In this document: piece by piece, positions 38,142 through 46,174 of the stretch
Layout: every line of letters begins with the position of its first letter
How positions within the stretch are numbered: position 1 is the stretch's first letter
Assembly (NCBI RefSeq): GCF_021390535.1
Contig: NZ_JAJUXG010000029.1
Location: forward strand, 1-64,000
From: Dyadobacter sp. CY312
Lineage (GTDB): Bacteria > Bacteroidota > Bacteroidia > Cytophagales > Spirosomataceae
Length of the DNA: 64,000 nt
Reading direction: 5' to 3'
The notes under the pieces: model-generated
What the model was told of the DNA's origin: nothing
The model's database searches: none
What the model saw: only the letters and a program-made list of their open reading frames with translations
Program-made: the position numbers and the translations under genes

Positions 38142-38906
38142 ATGAAAAACCTCTTTAATCAACTGTTTTTGAGTGCTTTCCTATTAGTTTCCATTCTTTC
38201 ATCAGTTTGTAATGCGCAGAACTTGCGTAAAAATGATGTGATCAAATTGCGGGACAATACCAAACTGGAGGTTGTGATTAAGGAAGTTCAGGAAAATGTG
38301 ATCAAGTATAAAAAAATATCGGACGTTGACGGACCACTGTTTTCAGTGAACAAATCTGAAATATCGTCGATTGAATATGGTAATGGAGAGGTGCAAAATT
38401 TTGAAGTTGCCGTGGAAGTGCCTAACTATTATTCTCCTAATCAAAAGACTCCTCCTGCGGCTGTAAGTCGGGCTCCCATACCTAGAAATAAGTTTGAAGA
38501 GGATATTCAAAAAGCGACGCCTGAGAAACTGAGAGTCATTTATAACTATCATAAGGTCAAGTCCAAAAATGGCTTGGCGATAGGTATTGCGGGAGTTACG
38601 GTAGGCGTACTGGTTGCAGGAATTGGAACAGGGATAGTCGTTGGAGCAACTGACCCAAACGGTCAATTTAAATCTTATCAAGATGAACTCAGGGCAAGAA
38701 ACGGGGCATGGATGATGATTGGGGGTTTTGTTGGCGCTACTACATTCGGCACAATCGGCTTCGTAAAAGCTGGTAAAAACGGCTCCAAAGCAACCAGAGT
38801 CAAAAGAGAATTGACCAGGAGAGGAGAATCATTATCGTTCAATATCAACCCTGGGTTTAACGCTGTGAGTAGAGCAGGTTATTTAACATTGAATATGAAA
38901 TTCTAG
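38142..38906 (+). CDS. Exported hypothetical protein, second of the paralogous pair
   Basis: A 254-residue protein starting at ATG 38142, which begins a clean signal peptide (MKNLFNQLFLSAFLLV... to CNAQ); an in-frame TTG at 38094 only adds an unlikely leader. It has the same order of parts as its neighbour: 'NDVIKLRDNTKLEVVIKEV', a Pro-rich middle, 'FEEDIQKATPEKLRVIYNYH', two glycine-rich hydrophobic segments, a basic 'VKRELTRRGESL' and a hydrophobic end. Likely a tandem duplicate. Confidence 0.7.
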   Translation: MKNLFNQLFLSAFLLVSILSSVCNAQNLRKNDVIKLRDNTKLEVVIKEVQENVIKYKKISDVDGPLFSVNKSEISSIEYGNGEVQNFEVAVEVPNYYSPNQKTPPAAVSRAPIPRNKFEEDIQKATPEKLRVIYNYHKVKSKNGLAIGIAGVTVGVLVAGIGTGIVVGATDPNGQFKSYQDELRARNGAWMMIGGFVGATTFGTIGFVKAGKNGSKATRVKRELTRRGESLSFNINPGFNAVSRAGYLTLNMKF

Positions 38907-38919
38907 AACAACACATAAA

Positions 38920-38962
38920 AACAACGAGGCCGTAAGAAAATCTTACGGCCTCGTTGTTTTGT
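38920..38962. terminator. Bidirectional terminator, 18-bp perfect stem
   Basis: AACAACGAGGCCGTAAGA (38920-38937) pairs perfectly with 38941-38958 around a 3-nt loop AAA, with A and T tails on the two sides. It lies between convergent genes. Confidence 0.92.
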
Positions 38963-38977
38963 AATCTATGTGAGCAA

Positions 38978-39520
38978 TTAGAATTTGAAGCTCACCCCAA
39001 TTTTAAGCGGGACAAAAGATCTGTTACCTCCTCCAACTTCAGCAAACACTGCCGTAGTTGGTTTGAAATAGTAACGAGCTCCAGCAAATACTCCAACTGT
39101 TACACCACTGCCATAGTCATCTACATATGAACCAGTATAACCGGAATTGTCTTTATAATTTGCAATGGTATAGCCCAAAACTGGTCCAGCATATAGATCC
39201 AGGTTATCCATTTTTAAGAAATGCTTACCGTAGTGGTACGAACCCCTTGCGGCGATCGTAAAGAAGTTATATTTCCATTTATAACCCCATGCTTTGTTAC
39301 TCCAGGTAACAAAATCTGCCTGACCACCAACACTGATAAAATCGTGTATTCCTTGCTCATAAGAGGCTCCAACACCAAAACCACCACCAAAACCATTACC
39401 ACCACCAAGGTTGATACCTGCATTCAATAATTTATCCCCTTTTTCATACTGGGCAAAAGCTTTGTCCGATGTTACGCTCAGTACAGCAGCAACAAAAAGC
39501 ATTAATAGAGTCTTTTTCAT
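38978..39520 (-). CDS. Small outer-membrane beta-barrel protein
   Basis: A 180-residue protein with a signal peptide (MKKTLLMLFVAAVLSV... to AFAQ) and a mature part of alternating strands rich in Gly, Tyr and Phe, ending in 'KIGVSFKF', a C-terminal Phe as expected for barrels. A glycine-rich strand (GGGNGFGGGFGVGAS) lies early. Likely an OmpA/OmpW-sized eight-strand barrel; ligand unknown. Confidence 0.82.
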   Translation of the reverse strand: MKKTLLMLFVAAVLSVTSDKAFAQYEKGDKLLNAGINLGGGNGFGGGFGVGASYEQGIHDFISVGGQADFVTWSNKAWGYKWKYNFFTIAARGSYHYGKHFLKMDNLDLYAGPVLGYTIANYKDNSGYTGSYVDDYGSGVTVGVFAGARYYFKPTTAVFAEVGGGNRSFVPLKIGVSFKF

Positions 39521-39550
39521 GTTAATGGATTGGTTAATTTAATAAATAAC

Positions 39551-39595
39551 GGCACAAATTAAAGTCATTTATTTCAATGTCTCAAAACTTGTGCC
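39551..39595 (-). promoter_or_regulatory. Promoter of the small barrel gene, framed by an inverted repeat
   Basis: On the minus strand TTG (39585-39583), 20 bp, then TTAATTTG (39562-39555), one base off the -7 consensus. The same interval is bounded by GGCACAA (39551-39557) and TTGTGCC (39589-39595), a perfect 7-bp inverted repeat overlapping both promoter elements, as an operator would. Confidence 0.5.
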
Positions 39596-39664
39596 ATTCT
39601 TACTTATTATTCGGGGATATTTTATGATGAACGGCAAGACTTCATTTAGCTCTGACCCGTGTAA

Positions 39665-40345
39665 TCAAATATTTTTCCTCAGTTTTTCCTTAAAAACCTT
39701 TTTGAACTTATCCAGTTTTGGAGCGATCACAAAGGCACAATAGCCCTGATCGGGATTGTTTGCGAAATAATTTTGGTGATAATCCTCAGCAACAAAGAAC
39801 TTTACAGCCGGGGTTATTTCGGTCACAATTGGTTTTCCGTAAGCCTGCGACTTGTCCAGTTCCAGTTTTGCTTGCTCCGCTTCTCTCTTCTGCTCTTCGT
39901 TATGATAAAAGATCACGGATCGATATTGGGTGCCCACATCATTTCCCTGGCGATTGAGCGAAGTAGGGTCATGACTGCGGAAAAATGCTTCAAGCAAGTC
40001 CGTGTAAGTAATCACTTTGGGGTCATAAGTCACTTCCACGCACTCGGCATGGCCTGTTTCTCCTGTGCAAACTGCCTTGTATGTTGGATTAGGATCGTGC
40101 CCACCCGAATATCCGGAAACCACTTTTTTGACTCCATCCAGAGATTCCAAAACGGCTTCCGTGCACCAGAAACAACCTGTGCCAAAAGTCGCTATCTCCA
40201 TACCAGCTGTTTTTACGTTGGTCTCATCGAGCGTAACTGTTTCCTTACTCATTTTATTCTTTTGTTTTTTGTCCGACTGTGCGCAGGAAATGACAACCAT
40301 GCAACACAAAAATAAGAACGTGAAAACCGGAATGGTCGTTTTCAT
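39665..40345 (-). CDS. msrA: Exported peptide-methionine (S)-S-oxide reductase, lipoprotein
   Basis: A 226-residue MsrA that repairs oxidised Met residues. The catalytic motif is GTGCFWCTEA (nucleophile Cys about 58), followed by 'VVSGYSGGHDPNPTYKAVCTGETGHAE' core signatures that are given here in part, and 'FFRSHDPTSLNRQGNDVGTQ'. The N terminus is a lipoprotein signal with lipobox VISC (Cys 21), so it should act in the periplasm, unlike the cytoplasmic enterobacterial form. Recycling thiols are not obvious at the C terminus. Confidence 0.94.
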   Translation of the reverse strand: MKTTIPVFTFLFLCCMVVISCAQSDKKQKNKMSKETVTLDETNVKTAGMEIATFGTGCFWCTEAVLESLDGVKKVVSGYSGGHDPNPTYKAVCTGETGHAECVEVTYDPKVITYTDLLEAFFRSHDPTSLNRQGNDVGTQYRSVIFYHNEEQKREAEQAKLELDKSQAYGKPIVTEITPAVKFFVAEDYHQNYFANNPDQGYCAFVIAPKLDKFKKVFKEKLRKNI

Positions 40346-40492
40346 TGCTTTATAAATTGAATTTTATAATGATTAACGCCCGCAGATCAAAGAAAGTTTA
40401 TTCTGCTGGTGACGGATTATTTACGAAATTTGGCCCAGAAACGATCAATACCGGCTCCGACTGGCAACAGGCGACCCATCTTTACCCATAAT

Positions 40493-41050
40493 ATGACTTA
40501 TCTTCATTTCAAGGCGCTTCACATCATATTTGTAGTCAGCTGGTTTGCCGGCTTGTTTTATATTCCAAGGCTATTTGTTTACCACACCGAAGCAAGGGAC
40601 AAACCTGAACCTGAGCGTAAGATATTGACCTCTCAGTTTGTAAAAATGGAGATGCTGCTTTGGAAAGCCATTATGGTACCGGCTTGCTGGCTTGCTTTGA
40701 TCTTTGGCGGTATTCTGATTTACATCACTCCTTCCTGGCTGCAACAAGACTGGATGCAGCTCAAATTACTTTTCGTGGCAGGATTACTTGGTTATCATTT
40801 CTTCACAGGAAAAATACGGAATGAATTGAAGGAAGGAAAGTTTCGGTTTACCTCATTTCAACTTAGGCTTTTTAATGAAGTTGCCACCATATTCCTGTTC
40901 TCAATCGTGTTTCTGGTTGTTTTAAAGAATACGGTTGACTGGCTGTGGGGAGTATTAGGGCTCGTTATTTTTGCCGTTCTGATGATGACAGCGGTGAAAA
41001 TGGTAAAACGGATCAGAGAGAAGAAAAAAGATAATTCTATTGAGGGCTAA
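40493..41050 (+). CDS. hemJ: Protoporphyrinogen oxidase HemJ-type membrane protein
   Basis: A 185-residue four- to five-helix membrane protein of the HemJ/UPF0093 family, which oxidises protoporphyrinogen IX in heme synthesis. ATG 40493 starts the family's opening 'LHFKALHIIFVVSWFAGLFY' with its essential His, followed by 'IPRLFVYH'. The frame reads further upstream to 40409, but that leader is polar and unlike the family. It ends just before the trp promoter and is not part of that operon. Confidence 0.85.
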   Translation: MTYLHFKALHIIFVVSWFAGLFYIPRLFVYHTEARDKPEPERKILTSQFVKMEMLLWKAIMVPACWLALIFGGILIYITPSWLQQDWMQLKLLFVAGLLGYHFFTGKIRNELKEGKFRFTSFQLRLFNEVATIFLFSIVFLVVLKNTVDWLWGVLGLVIFAVLMMTAVKMVKRIREKKKDNSIEG

Positions 41051-41068
41051 AAATTTAGCAGTTCTTTC

Positions 41069-41100
41069 TTGAAATTCTCAAATCGGTTTACCTATCTTTG
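41069..41100 (+). promoter_or_regulatory. Promoter of the tryptophan operon
   Basis: TTG (41069-41071), exactly 21 bp, then TATCTTTG (41093-41100): a full match to the Bacteroidota promoter. Transcription should start near 41107, about 35 bp before the leader peptide. Confidence 0.85.
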
Positions 41101-41141
41101 TAACCATAAGAAAAACCCGTCAAAAGGGTATTTATACAAAC

Positions 41142-41204
41142 ATGAAATTCACATTTAATACTATTGGTTGGTGGCGCGGACGTCTTAACAGGATGGACCG
41201 ATAA
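41142..41204 (+). CDS. trpL: Tryptophan operon leader peptide
   Basis: A 20-codon frame (ATG 41142 to TAA 41202-41204) reading through Gly-Trp-Trp-Arg, with the two Trp codons adjacent at 41169-41174. It lies between the trp promoter and an intrinsic terminator, and trpE follows. That arrangement is the classic leader-peptide attenuator: when charged tRNA-Trp is scarce the ribosome stalls at the TGG pair and the terminator does not form. A conserved trp-leader RNA of this kind is known in Bacteroidota (Bacteroid-trp). Confidence 0.88.
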   Translation: MKFTFNTIGWWRGRLNRMDR

Positions 41205-41237
41205 CGCTATTGCATGGTATAAAATATACTTTCCTTG

Positions 41238-41273
41238 CGGCTCGCTGTCCTTCCGACAGCGAGCCGTTTTTTT
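41238..41273 (+). terminator. Attenuator terminator of the trp leader
   Basis: CGGCTCGCTGTC (41238-41249) pairs perfectly with GACAGCGAGCCG (41255-41266), 5-nt loop CTTCC, then seven T. It lies 33 bp after the leader stop and 24 bp before trpE. GGATGGA (41191-41197) can pair with TCCTTCC (41248-41254) at six of seven positions and might help form an antiterminator. A small hairpin GTATA/TATAC (41217-41229) sits between. Confidence 0.88.
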
Positions 41274-41297
41274 GTTATTTATAATTCAAATTGCGAG

Positions 41298-42719
41298 ATG
41301 AAACCTTTGACAAAAACCTATCAGATATCAACCAGTTACAAAAAACTGCTGGCTGATACACTTACCCCGGTTTCCATTTATCTAAAACTTCGAGACCGTT
41401 TCGTGAACACCATTCTTTTGGAAAGTTCGGATTACCACGGTAACGAAAACTCATTTACATATATCTGCTGCGATCCGGTGGCGTCCTTCAAGCTGAACAA
41501 CAGCGTTGTAAACCTGCATTTTCCGGATAATCGCAATGAAGAATTTACACTGGAAAACCCCAAAGACGCTGTACAGGCATTGTATGGTTTTGCTCAAAGT
41601 TTTGTATCAGAAAAGAACAAATTCCCTTTTATCACCAACGGGCTTTTCGGGCATATGACTTACGATGCGGTGTCTTATTTTGAAGATATCGAAATCCAAC
41701 CTTCCAGTCCCGAAACAGAAATTGATCAGATCGTATATCAGGTTTACCGCTATGTGATTGCTATAAACCATTTTAAAAACGAACTGTACATATTTGAGCA
41801 CCACTACGAAGGTGGCGATGAAGGAACGGGACTTGAACAAATTGAAATTCTGATCAAAAACAGAAATTTCCCTAAATATGATTTCAAAATTACCTCGGAC
41901 GAGACTTCGAATGTGACTGACGATGAAATGCGAACCGTAATTCAAAAGGGAATTGATTACTGCCTCCGCGGCGATGTGTTCCAAATCGTACCTTCACGAC
42001 GTTTCAGCAGAGATTTTCAGGGCGACGAATTTAATGTGTACCGCGCTCTGCGGTCAATCAACCCTTCTCCATATTTGTTTTATTTCGATTACGGCAATTA
42101 TAAAATATTCGGTTCTTCTCCTGAAAAACAGATATTTATTAAAAACGGGCAGGCAGAAATTCACCCGATTGCCGGTACATTCCGCCGCACCGGCGACGAC
42201 CAGGCTGATGCCGAAGCAGCTCAGAATTTGTTAAACGATCCAAAAGAAACAGCAGAACACGTTATGCTGGTAGATTTGGCCCGTAACGACCTCAGCAGGA
42301 GTTGCGATGCAGTAAAAGTAACCAACTACAAAGAGGTTCAATATTACTCTCACGTGATCCATTTGGTGTCGAAAGTAGTCGGAAAAATGAACGAAAATGT
42401 GAATCCATTACAGCTTGTAGCGGATACTTTCCCGGCCGGAACACTATCTGGTGCCCCCAAACACAACGCCATGAAACTGATTGACGGAATGGAAACCACC
42501 AACCGCAGTATTTACGGAGGAGCAATCGGATTCATGGATTTCAATGGAGATTTCAACCACGCTATTGCCATCAGAACTTTTCTTAGCAAAGACAATACGT
42601 TGTTTTACCGTGCCGGAATGGGCGTTGTGGCCAAATCCGTTGTAGAAAGTGAATTACAGGAAATCAATAGCAAGCTGGCCGCGCTTCGCAAAGCGATAGA
42701 TTTCGCGGAAGAAATCTAG
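41298..42719 (+). CDS. trpE: Anthranilate synthase component I
   Basis: Chorismate to anthranilate with ammonia supplied by TrpG; first step of tryptophan synthesis. Start at ATG 41298 because the longer frame would include the attenuator hairpin; this gives 473 residues. The chorismate-binding core shows 'EIHPIAGTFRRTGD', 'ETAEHVMLVDLARNDLSR', 'TFPAGTLSGAPK' and 'GGAIGFMDFNGD'. The N-terminal part contains 'LLESSDY', the region where Trp feedback residues lie in TrpE. The leader attenuator controls it. Confidence 0.97.
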   Translation: MKPLTKTYQISTSYKKLLADTLTPVSIYLKLRDRFVNTILLESSDYHGNENSFTYICCDPVASFKLNNSVVNLHFPDNRNEEFTLENPKDAVQALYGFAQSFVSEKNKFPFITNGLFGHMTYDAVSYFEDIEIQPSSPETEIDQIVYQVYRYVIAINHFKNELYIFEHHYEGGDEGTGLEQIEILIKNRNFPKYDFKITSDETSNVTDDEMRTVIQKGIDYCLRGDVFQIVPSRRFSRDFQGDEFNVYRALRSINPSPYLFYFDYGNYKIFGSSPEKQIFIKNGQAEIHPIAGTFRRTGDDQADAEAAQNLLNDPKETAEHVMLVDLARNDLSRSCDAVKVTNYKEVQYYSHVIHLVSKVVGKMNENVNPLQLVADTFPAGTLSGAPKHNAMKLIDGMETTNRSIYGGAIGFMDFNGDFNHAIAIRTFLSKDNTLFYRAGMGVVAKSVVESELQEINSKLAALRKAIDFAEEI

Positions 42720-42764
42720 AAAAGTAATGAGCTTCTAGCTGTCAACTATTTCAAATGAATAACA

Positions 42765-43154
42765 ATGTCACAGATCAAAATATACGGTTTAAGCTCACAT
42801 TTGAAACCTTTGCGAGAAGCGCTTTCTGATGTACTACACTCATGCATTGTAGATGCTTTTAAGTATCCGGAAAACAAAAGGGCGCATCGCTTTTTTTATC
42901 TTGATCAGGAAGATTTCTATTATCCGGCAGGTAGAAGTGAACAATATACAATCATCGAGATCTCACTGTTTGAAGGTCGTTCGGTTGAGTCAAAAAAGAC
43001 ATTGTATCAATTTATCTTTCAAAGGTTTGAAACCAATTTGGGAATTTCAAAAAACGATGTGGAAATCACATTAACCGAAACACCACTTCACAATTGGGGT
43101 ATTCGGGGAAAATCAGCAGATGAATTAGTATTGGATTACAAAGTTCAGATCTAA
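42765..43154 (+). CDS. Tautomerase-family protein
   Basis: A 129-residue protein of the Tautomerase_2 kind, recognisable by 'RFFYLDQEDFYYPAGRSEQYTIIEISLFEGRS' (shown only in part: FFYLDQEDFYYPAGRS) and 'TETPLHNWGIRGKSADE'. The Pro-1 catalytic residue of classical 4-oxalocrotonate tautomerases is not at position 2 (it reads MSQIKIYG), so activity is uncertain. It sits between trpE and trpG, the usually adjacent subunits of anthranilate synthase, with spacers of 45 and 64 bp. Confidence 0.8.
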   Translation: MSQIKIYGLSSHLKPLREALSDVLHSCIVDAFKYPENKRAHRFFYLDQEDFYYPAGRSEQYTIIEISLFEGRSVESKKTLYQFIFQRFETNLGISKNDVEITLTETPLHNWGIRGKSADELVLDYKVQI

Positions 43155-43218
43155 GTAATTGAGGTAAAAAATTATCAATCAAGAATAACACAGGCTGACA
43201 GCCAATAGCTTACTAAAT

Positions 43219-43785
43219 ATGAAAATCCTTGTTATTGACAATTACGATTCTTTCACCTATAATCTCGTGTACATCCTGCGGGAACTGCACGACCAGGTCG
43301 ATATTTTCCGTAACGACAAAATCACGCTTGAAGAGGTAGGAGAATACGATAAAATCCTGCTTTCTCCCGGACCAGGGATACCATCCGAGGCCGGCATTTT
43401 GCAGGATGTGGTACGTATGTACGGACCAACAAAAAGCATTTTGGGCATCTGCCTTGGTCATCAGGGAATAGGTGAAGTGTACGGAGCGGAACTCGAGAAC
43501 ATGACCGACGTACTGCATGGAATTAGCGACACTGCCTTTGTTACGGATCCTACGGACAGGATTTTCAAAGGTCTTCCGACGGAAATTAAGGTAGGTCGCT
43601 ACCATTCCTGGACGGTAATTCCTGAAACATTTACAGAAGATATGAAGATAACTGCTCTGGATGACAAAGGCAGGGTGATGGGGCTTTCTCATAAAACTTA
43701 TGATGTGAAAGGCCTGCAATTCCATCCTGAATCGGTATTGACAGAGCATGGTAAGGAAATGTTACAAAACTGGTTAAGCATATAA
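43219..43785 (+). CDS. trpG: Anthranilate synthase component II, glutamine amidotransferase
   Basis: A 188-residue class I amidotransferase that releases ammonia from glutamine for TrpE. The opening 'ILVIDNYDSFTYNLV', the oxyanion loop 'LSPGPGIPSEAG', the nucleophile Cys in 'GICLGHQGIGE' (about 76-86) and the catalytic His-Glu in 'GLQFHPESVLTEHG' are all present. It could also serve 4-amino-4-deoxychorismate synthase, as in other single-copy genomes. Confidence 0.97.
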   Translation: MKILVIDNYDSFTYNLVYILRELHDQVDIFRNDKITLEEVGEYDKILLSPGPGIPSEAGILQDVVRMYGPTKSILGICLGHQGIGEVYGAELENMTDVLHGISDTAFVTDPTDRIFKGLPTEIKVGRYHSWTVIPETFTEDMKITALDDKGRVMGLSHKTYDVKGLQFHPESVLTEHGKEMLQNWLSI

Positions 43786-43865
43786 AAACGGAGTGCGGCG
43801 AATATCAAAGAATAATTATTCGTAAAAATCCGTGTATCCGTGGCAAAAAACATTACATACAATAA

Positions 43866-44855
43866 ATGAAAGCGATTCTTAGTCACCTTTTTGAATATAA
43901 AGTTTTAACCAAACAACAATCCAAGGAAATCCTTATTGGGATTAGTTCAGGCCAATATTCCAATTCTGAAATCGCGTCTTTTTTGACGATCTACGCCATG
44001 CGCAGCATCACAGTAGAGGAACTGGAAGGCTTTCGCGATGCCATGCTGGAAATGTGCCTTGCCGTGGATCTCTCCGGATATGATCCTATTGACGTCTGCG
44101 GAACAGGTGGAGATGGAAAGGACACTTTTAATATCTCCACGCTTTCTTGTTTTGTGGTAGCTGGTGCAGGACAAAATGTTGCCAAACATGGGAATCATGG
44201 TGTGTCATCGCTTTGCGGCTCCTCCACGGTACTGGAATATCTGGGTGCAAAGTTTACCAATGAAAAAGATATACTGGAACGCCAGATTGCTACTGCGGGC
44301 GTGTGTTTTTTACACGCCCCTTTGTTCCACCCGGCCATGAAAAACGTTGCTCCTGTGCGCAGGGAATTGGGCGTTAAAACCTTCTTCAATATGCTTGGGC
44401 CGATGGTGAATCCTGTATCCCCCAAAAAACAGTTGGTAGGGGTATTCAGCCTTGAATTAGCACGCCTTTTTGCATATCTTTACCAACAGACTGACAAGCA
44501 ATTTTTGGTTCTCCACGCATTAGACGGGTACGACGAGGTGTCATTAACAGGAGCATTTAAGATCATTACAGCTCATTCCGAGCAGGTTTTGACTCCATCT
44601 CATTTGGGGCTGGATACGCTGCGCGCCGAACAGCTTTCCGGAGGAGAAACGGTTGAAGCTTCTGCGAAAATTTTTATGAATGTTTTGAATAATGAGGCAA
44701 CCGATGCGCAGAAACAAGCCGTGCTTGCTAATGCATCGCTGGCTCTGTATTGCGCCAATCCGAAACAGTCGCTGACCGACGCTGTGGCTATGGCACGGGA
44801 ATCGCTGGAAAGCGGAAAAGCACTGCACAGTTTCAAAAAATTGATTGAACTATGA
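43866..44855 (+). CDS. trpD: Anthranilate phosphoribosyltransferase
   Basis: Transfers ribose-phosphate from PRPP to anthranilate. The 329-residue length is normal. The PRPP-binding loop 'VCGTGGDGKDTFNIST' (about 78-93), the 'KHGNHGVSSLCGSSTVLE' motif and the following 'HPAMKNVAPVRRELGVKTFFN' signature (given in pieces) define the family. The stop overlaps the start of the Uma2 gene in ATGA (44852-44855), so translation is coupled. Confidence 0.97.
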   Translation: MKAILSHLFEYKVLTKQQSKEILIGISSGQYSNSEIASFLTIYAMRSITVEELEGFRDAMLEMCLAVDLSGYDPIDVCGTGGDGKDTFNISTLSCFVVAGAGQNVAKHGNHGVSSLCGSSTVLEYLGAKFTNEKDILERQIATAGVCFLHAPLFHPAMKNVAPVRRELGVKTFFNMLGPMVNPVSPKKQLVGVFSLELARLFAYLYQQTDKQFLVLHALDGYDEVSLTGAFKIITAHSEQVLTPSHLGLDTLRAEQLSGGETVEASAKIFMNVLNNEATDAQKQAVLANASLALYCANPKQSLTDAVAMARESLESGKALHSFKKLIEL

Positions 44856-45442
44856 TAACAAGCCTGGATCAACTGGATATTAACAAAACTTACAGCTACG
44901 CCGACTACCTCAAATGGCAGTTCGAAGAGCGTGTGGAGTTGATAAAAGGGAAAATCTTTAAAATGTCGCCGGCTCCTGCAAGGAGACATCAGCGTATTTC
45001 AGGCGTTTTTCAGGGAGAACTATACAAATTTCTTGATAACAAAAGCTGTCAGGTATATTCTGCTCCATTCGATGTAAGACTTACACCGCTGAAAGGCGAT
45101 CAGAAGAATAAGATTTATACCGTTGTCCAGCCGGATATTTGTGTGGTTTGTGATCAATCAAAACTGGATGATAAGGGTTGTGTGGGAGCTCCCGACTGGA
45201 TTATTGAAATTCTTTCTCCGGGAAACTCTCAAACCGAAATGAAAAACAAATTTGAGGTTTATCAGGAAAACGGAGTAAAAGAATACTGGATCGCAGATCC
45301 TACAAGCGAAGTGATTTTTTCATATGTTCTGAATGAAGTAGGAAAATATGTTGGTTTACAGCCATTTGTCTTGGAAGACAATGCGACAAGCCATGTTTTC
45401 CCCGATTTTAAACTGAGTGTTGCCGATATTTTTAAAGATTGA
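44852..45442 (+). CDS. Uma2-family (DUF820) PD-(D/E)XK-type protein
   Basis: A 196-residue protein of the Uma2/DUF820 family, a restriction-endonuclease-like fold found in many copies in cyanobacteria and Bacteroidota, function unproven. The catalytic-type elements are visible: 'ELIKGKIFKMSPAP' (Glu), 'VVQPDICVVCD' (Asp), and 'IIEILSPGNSQTEMKNKF' (ExxS...K). It lies inside the trp operon, starting within the trpD stop codon, with the hydrolase gene directly after. No DNA target or partner is evident. Confidence 0.85.
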   Translation: MITSLDQLDINKTYSYADYLKWQFEERVELIKGKIFKMSPAPARRHQRISGVFQGELYKFLDNKSCQVYSAPFDVRLTPLKGDQKNKIYTVVQPDICVVCDQSKLDDKGCVGAPDWIIEILSPGNSQTEMKNKFEVYQENGVKEYWIADPTSEVIFSYVLNEVGKYVGLQPFVLEDNATSHVFPDFKLSVADIFKD

Positions 45443-45448
45443 GTGTTT

Positions 45449-46174
45449 ATGATAATCCGTTTTATTGCCTTTTTCTTTTTTGCCTTCACTTTATCTTTTG
45501 TATCAAAAGCAGAAGAAACAACCGCTGACGGCACCAGGAAGGAAAGGAAAAATTACGGTTACCTGTTGTATCTGCCCAAAGATTACCAGACATCCAACAA
45601 AAAATATCCGCTTGTAATTTACCTGCATGGAGGCTCTCAGAAGGGTAAAGATCTTAACAAACTAAAAGCATATGGCCTGCCTCAGCTGGTAGAACAGGGT
45701 GCCAATTTTGATTTTATCATTGCTTCGCCACAATGCCCTTCGGAAGCGTCACTTTGGTCAACAGAAAACTGGTTTGATCCTCTTTTTGAAGAACTTACCT
45801 CAAAGCTCAAAATTGATACGGATCGGGTATATCTTACCGGGATAAGCATGGGAGGCGGCGGAACATTTGAAGTTGCCAAAGAAAATCCGGATAAATTTGC
45901 TGCATTGGTTCCTTTATGTGCCTGGCAAAGCGCTGCAACTGATATTTGCAAACTTAAAAGCATCCCTATATGGACATTCCATGGTGTAGCAGATGACATA
46001 GTACCCATTTCTCAGACAACTGAGAAGGTGGACAAATTGAACGACTGCCAGGGAAATATAAAATTCACTCAACTGGATAACGAAGGACATGCCATTCAGT
46101 GGTTATATGGGGATAAGGATAAATACCGCATTTTGGACTGGATGTTAAGCCATAAGAAAAAACAAGGCAAATGA
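45449..46174 (+). CDS. Exported alpha/beta hydrolase (esterase-like)
   Basis: A 241-residue exported hydrolase: start at ATG 45449 (preferred over the in-frame GTG at 45443) gives a signal peptide to about VSKAEE. The fold shows the oxyanion segment 'PLVIYLHGGSQKG', the nucleophile elbow 'LTGISMGGGG' (Ser about 134), the acid 'HGVADDIVP' and His in 'LDNEGHAIQW'. The closest kin are dienelactone-hydrolase/PHB-depolymerase-type esterases. The substrate is unknown. Its end overlaps trpC by ATGA. Confidence 0.85.
   Translation: MIIRFIAFFFFAFTLSFVSKAEETTADGTRKERKNYGYLLYLPKDYQTSNKKYPLVIYLHGGSQKGKDLNKLKAYGLPQLVEQGANFDFIIASPQCPSEASLWSTENWFDPLFEELTSKLKIDTDRVYLTGISMGGGGTFEVAKENPDKFAALVPLCAWQSAATDICKLKSIPIWTFHGVADDIVPISQTTEKVDKLNDCQGNIKFTQLDNEGHAIQWLYGDKDKYRILDWMLSHKKKQGK

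Noticed and set aside
41235-41297. An upstream start for trpE
   Set aside because: The extension would translate through the attenuator hairpin and T run; ATG 41298 suits the family length and spacing.
43213-43749. A 178-residue minus-strand frame opposite trpG
   Set aside because: trpG is fully supported by catalytic motifs; the opposite frame has no family signature.
43816-43852. ATCCGTG direct repeats before trpD as a regulatory site
   Set aside because: Two 7-bp words 8 bp apart next to A-rich sequence; it resembles a common low-complexity phrase in bacterial gaps, and I see no reason to link it to trp control.
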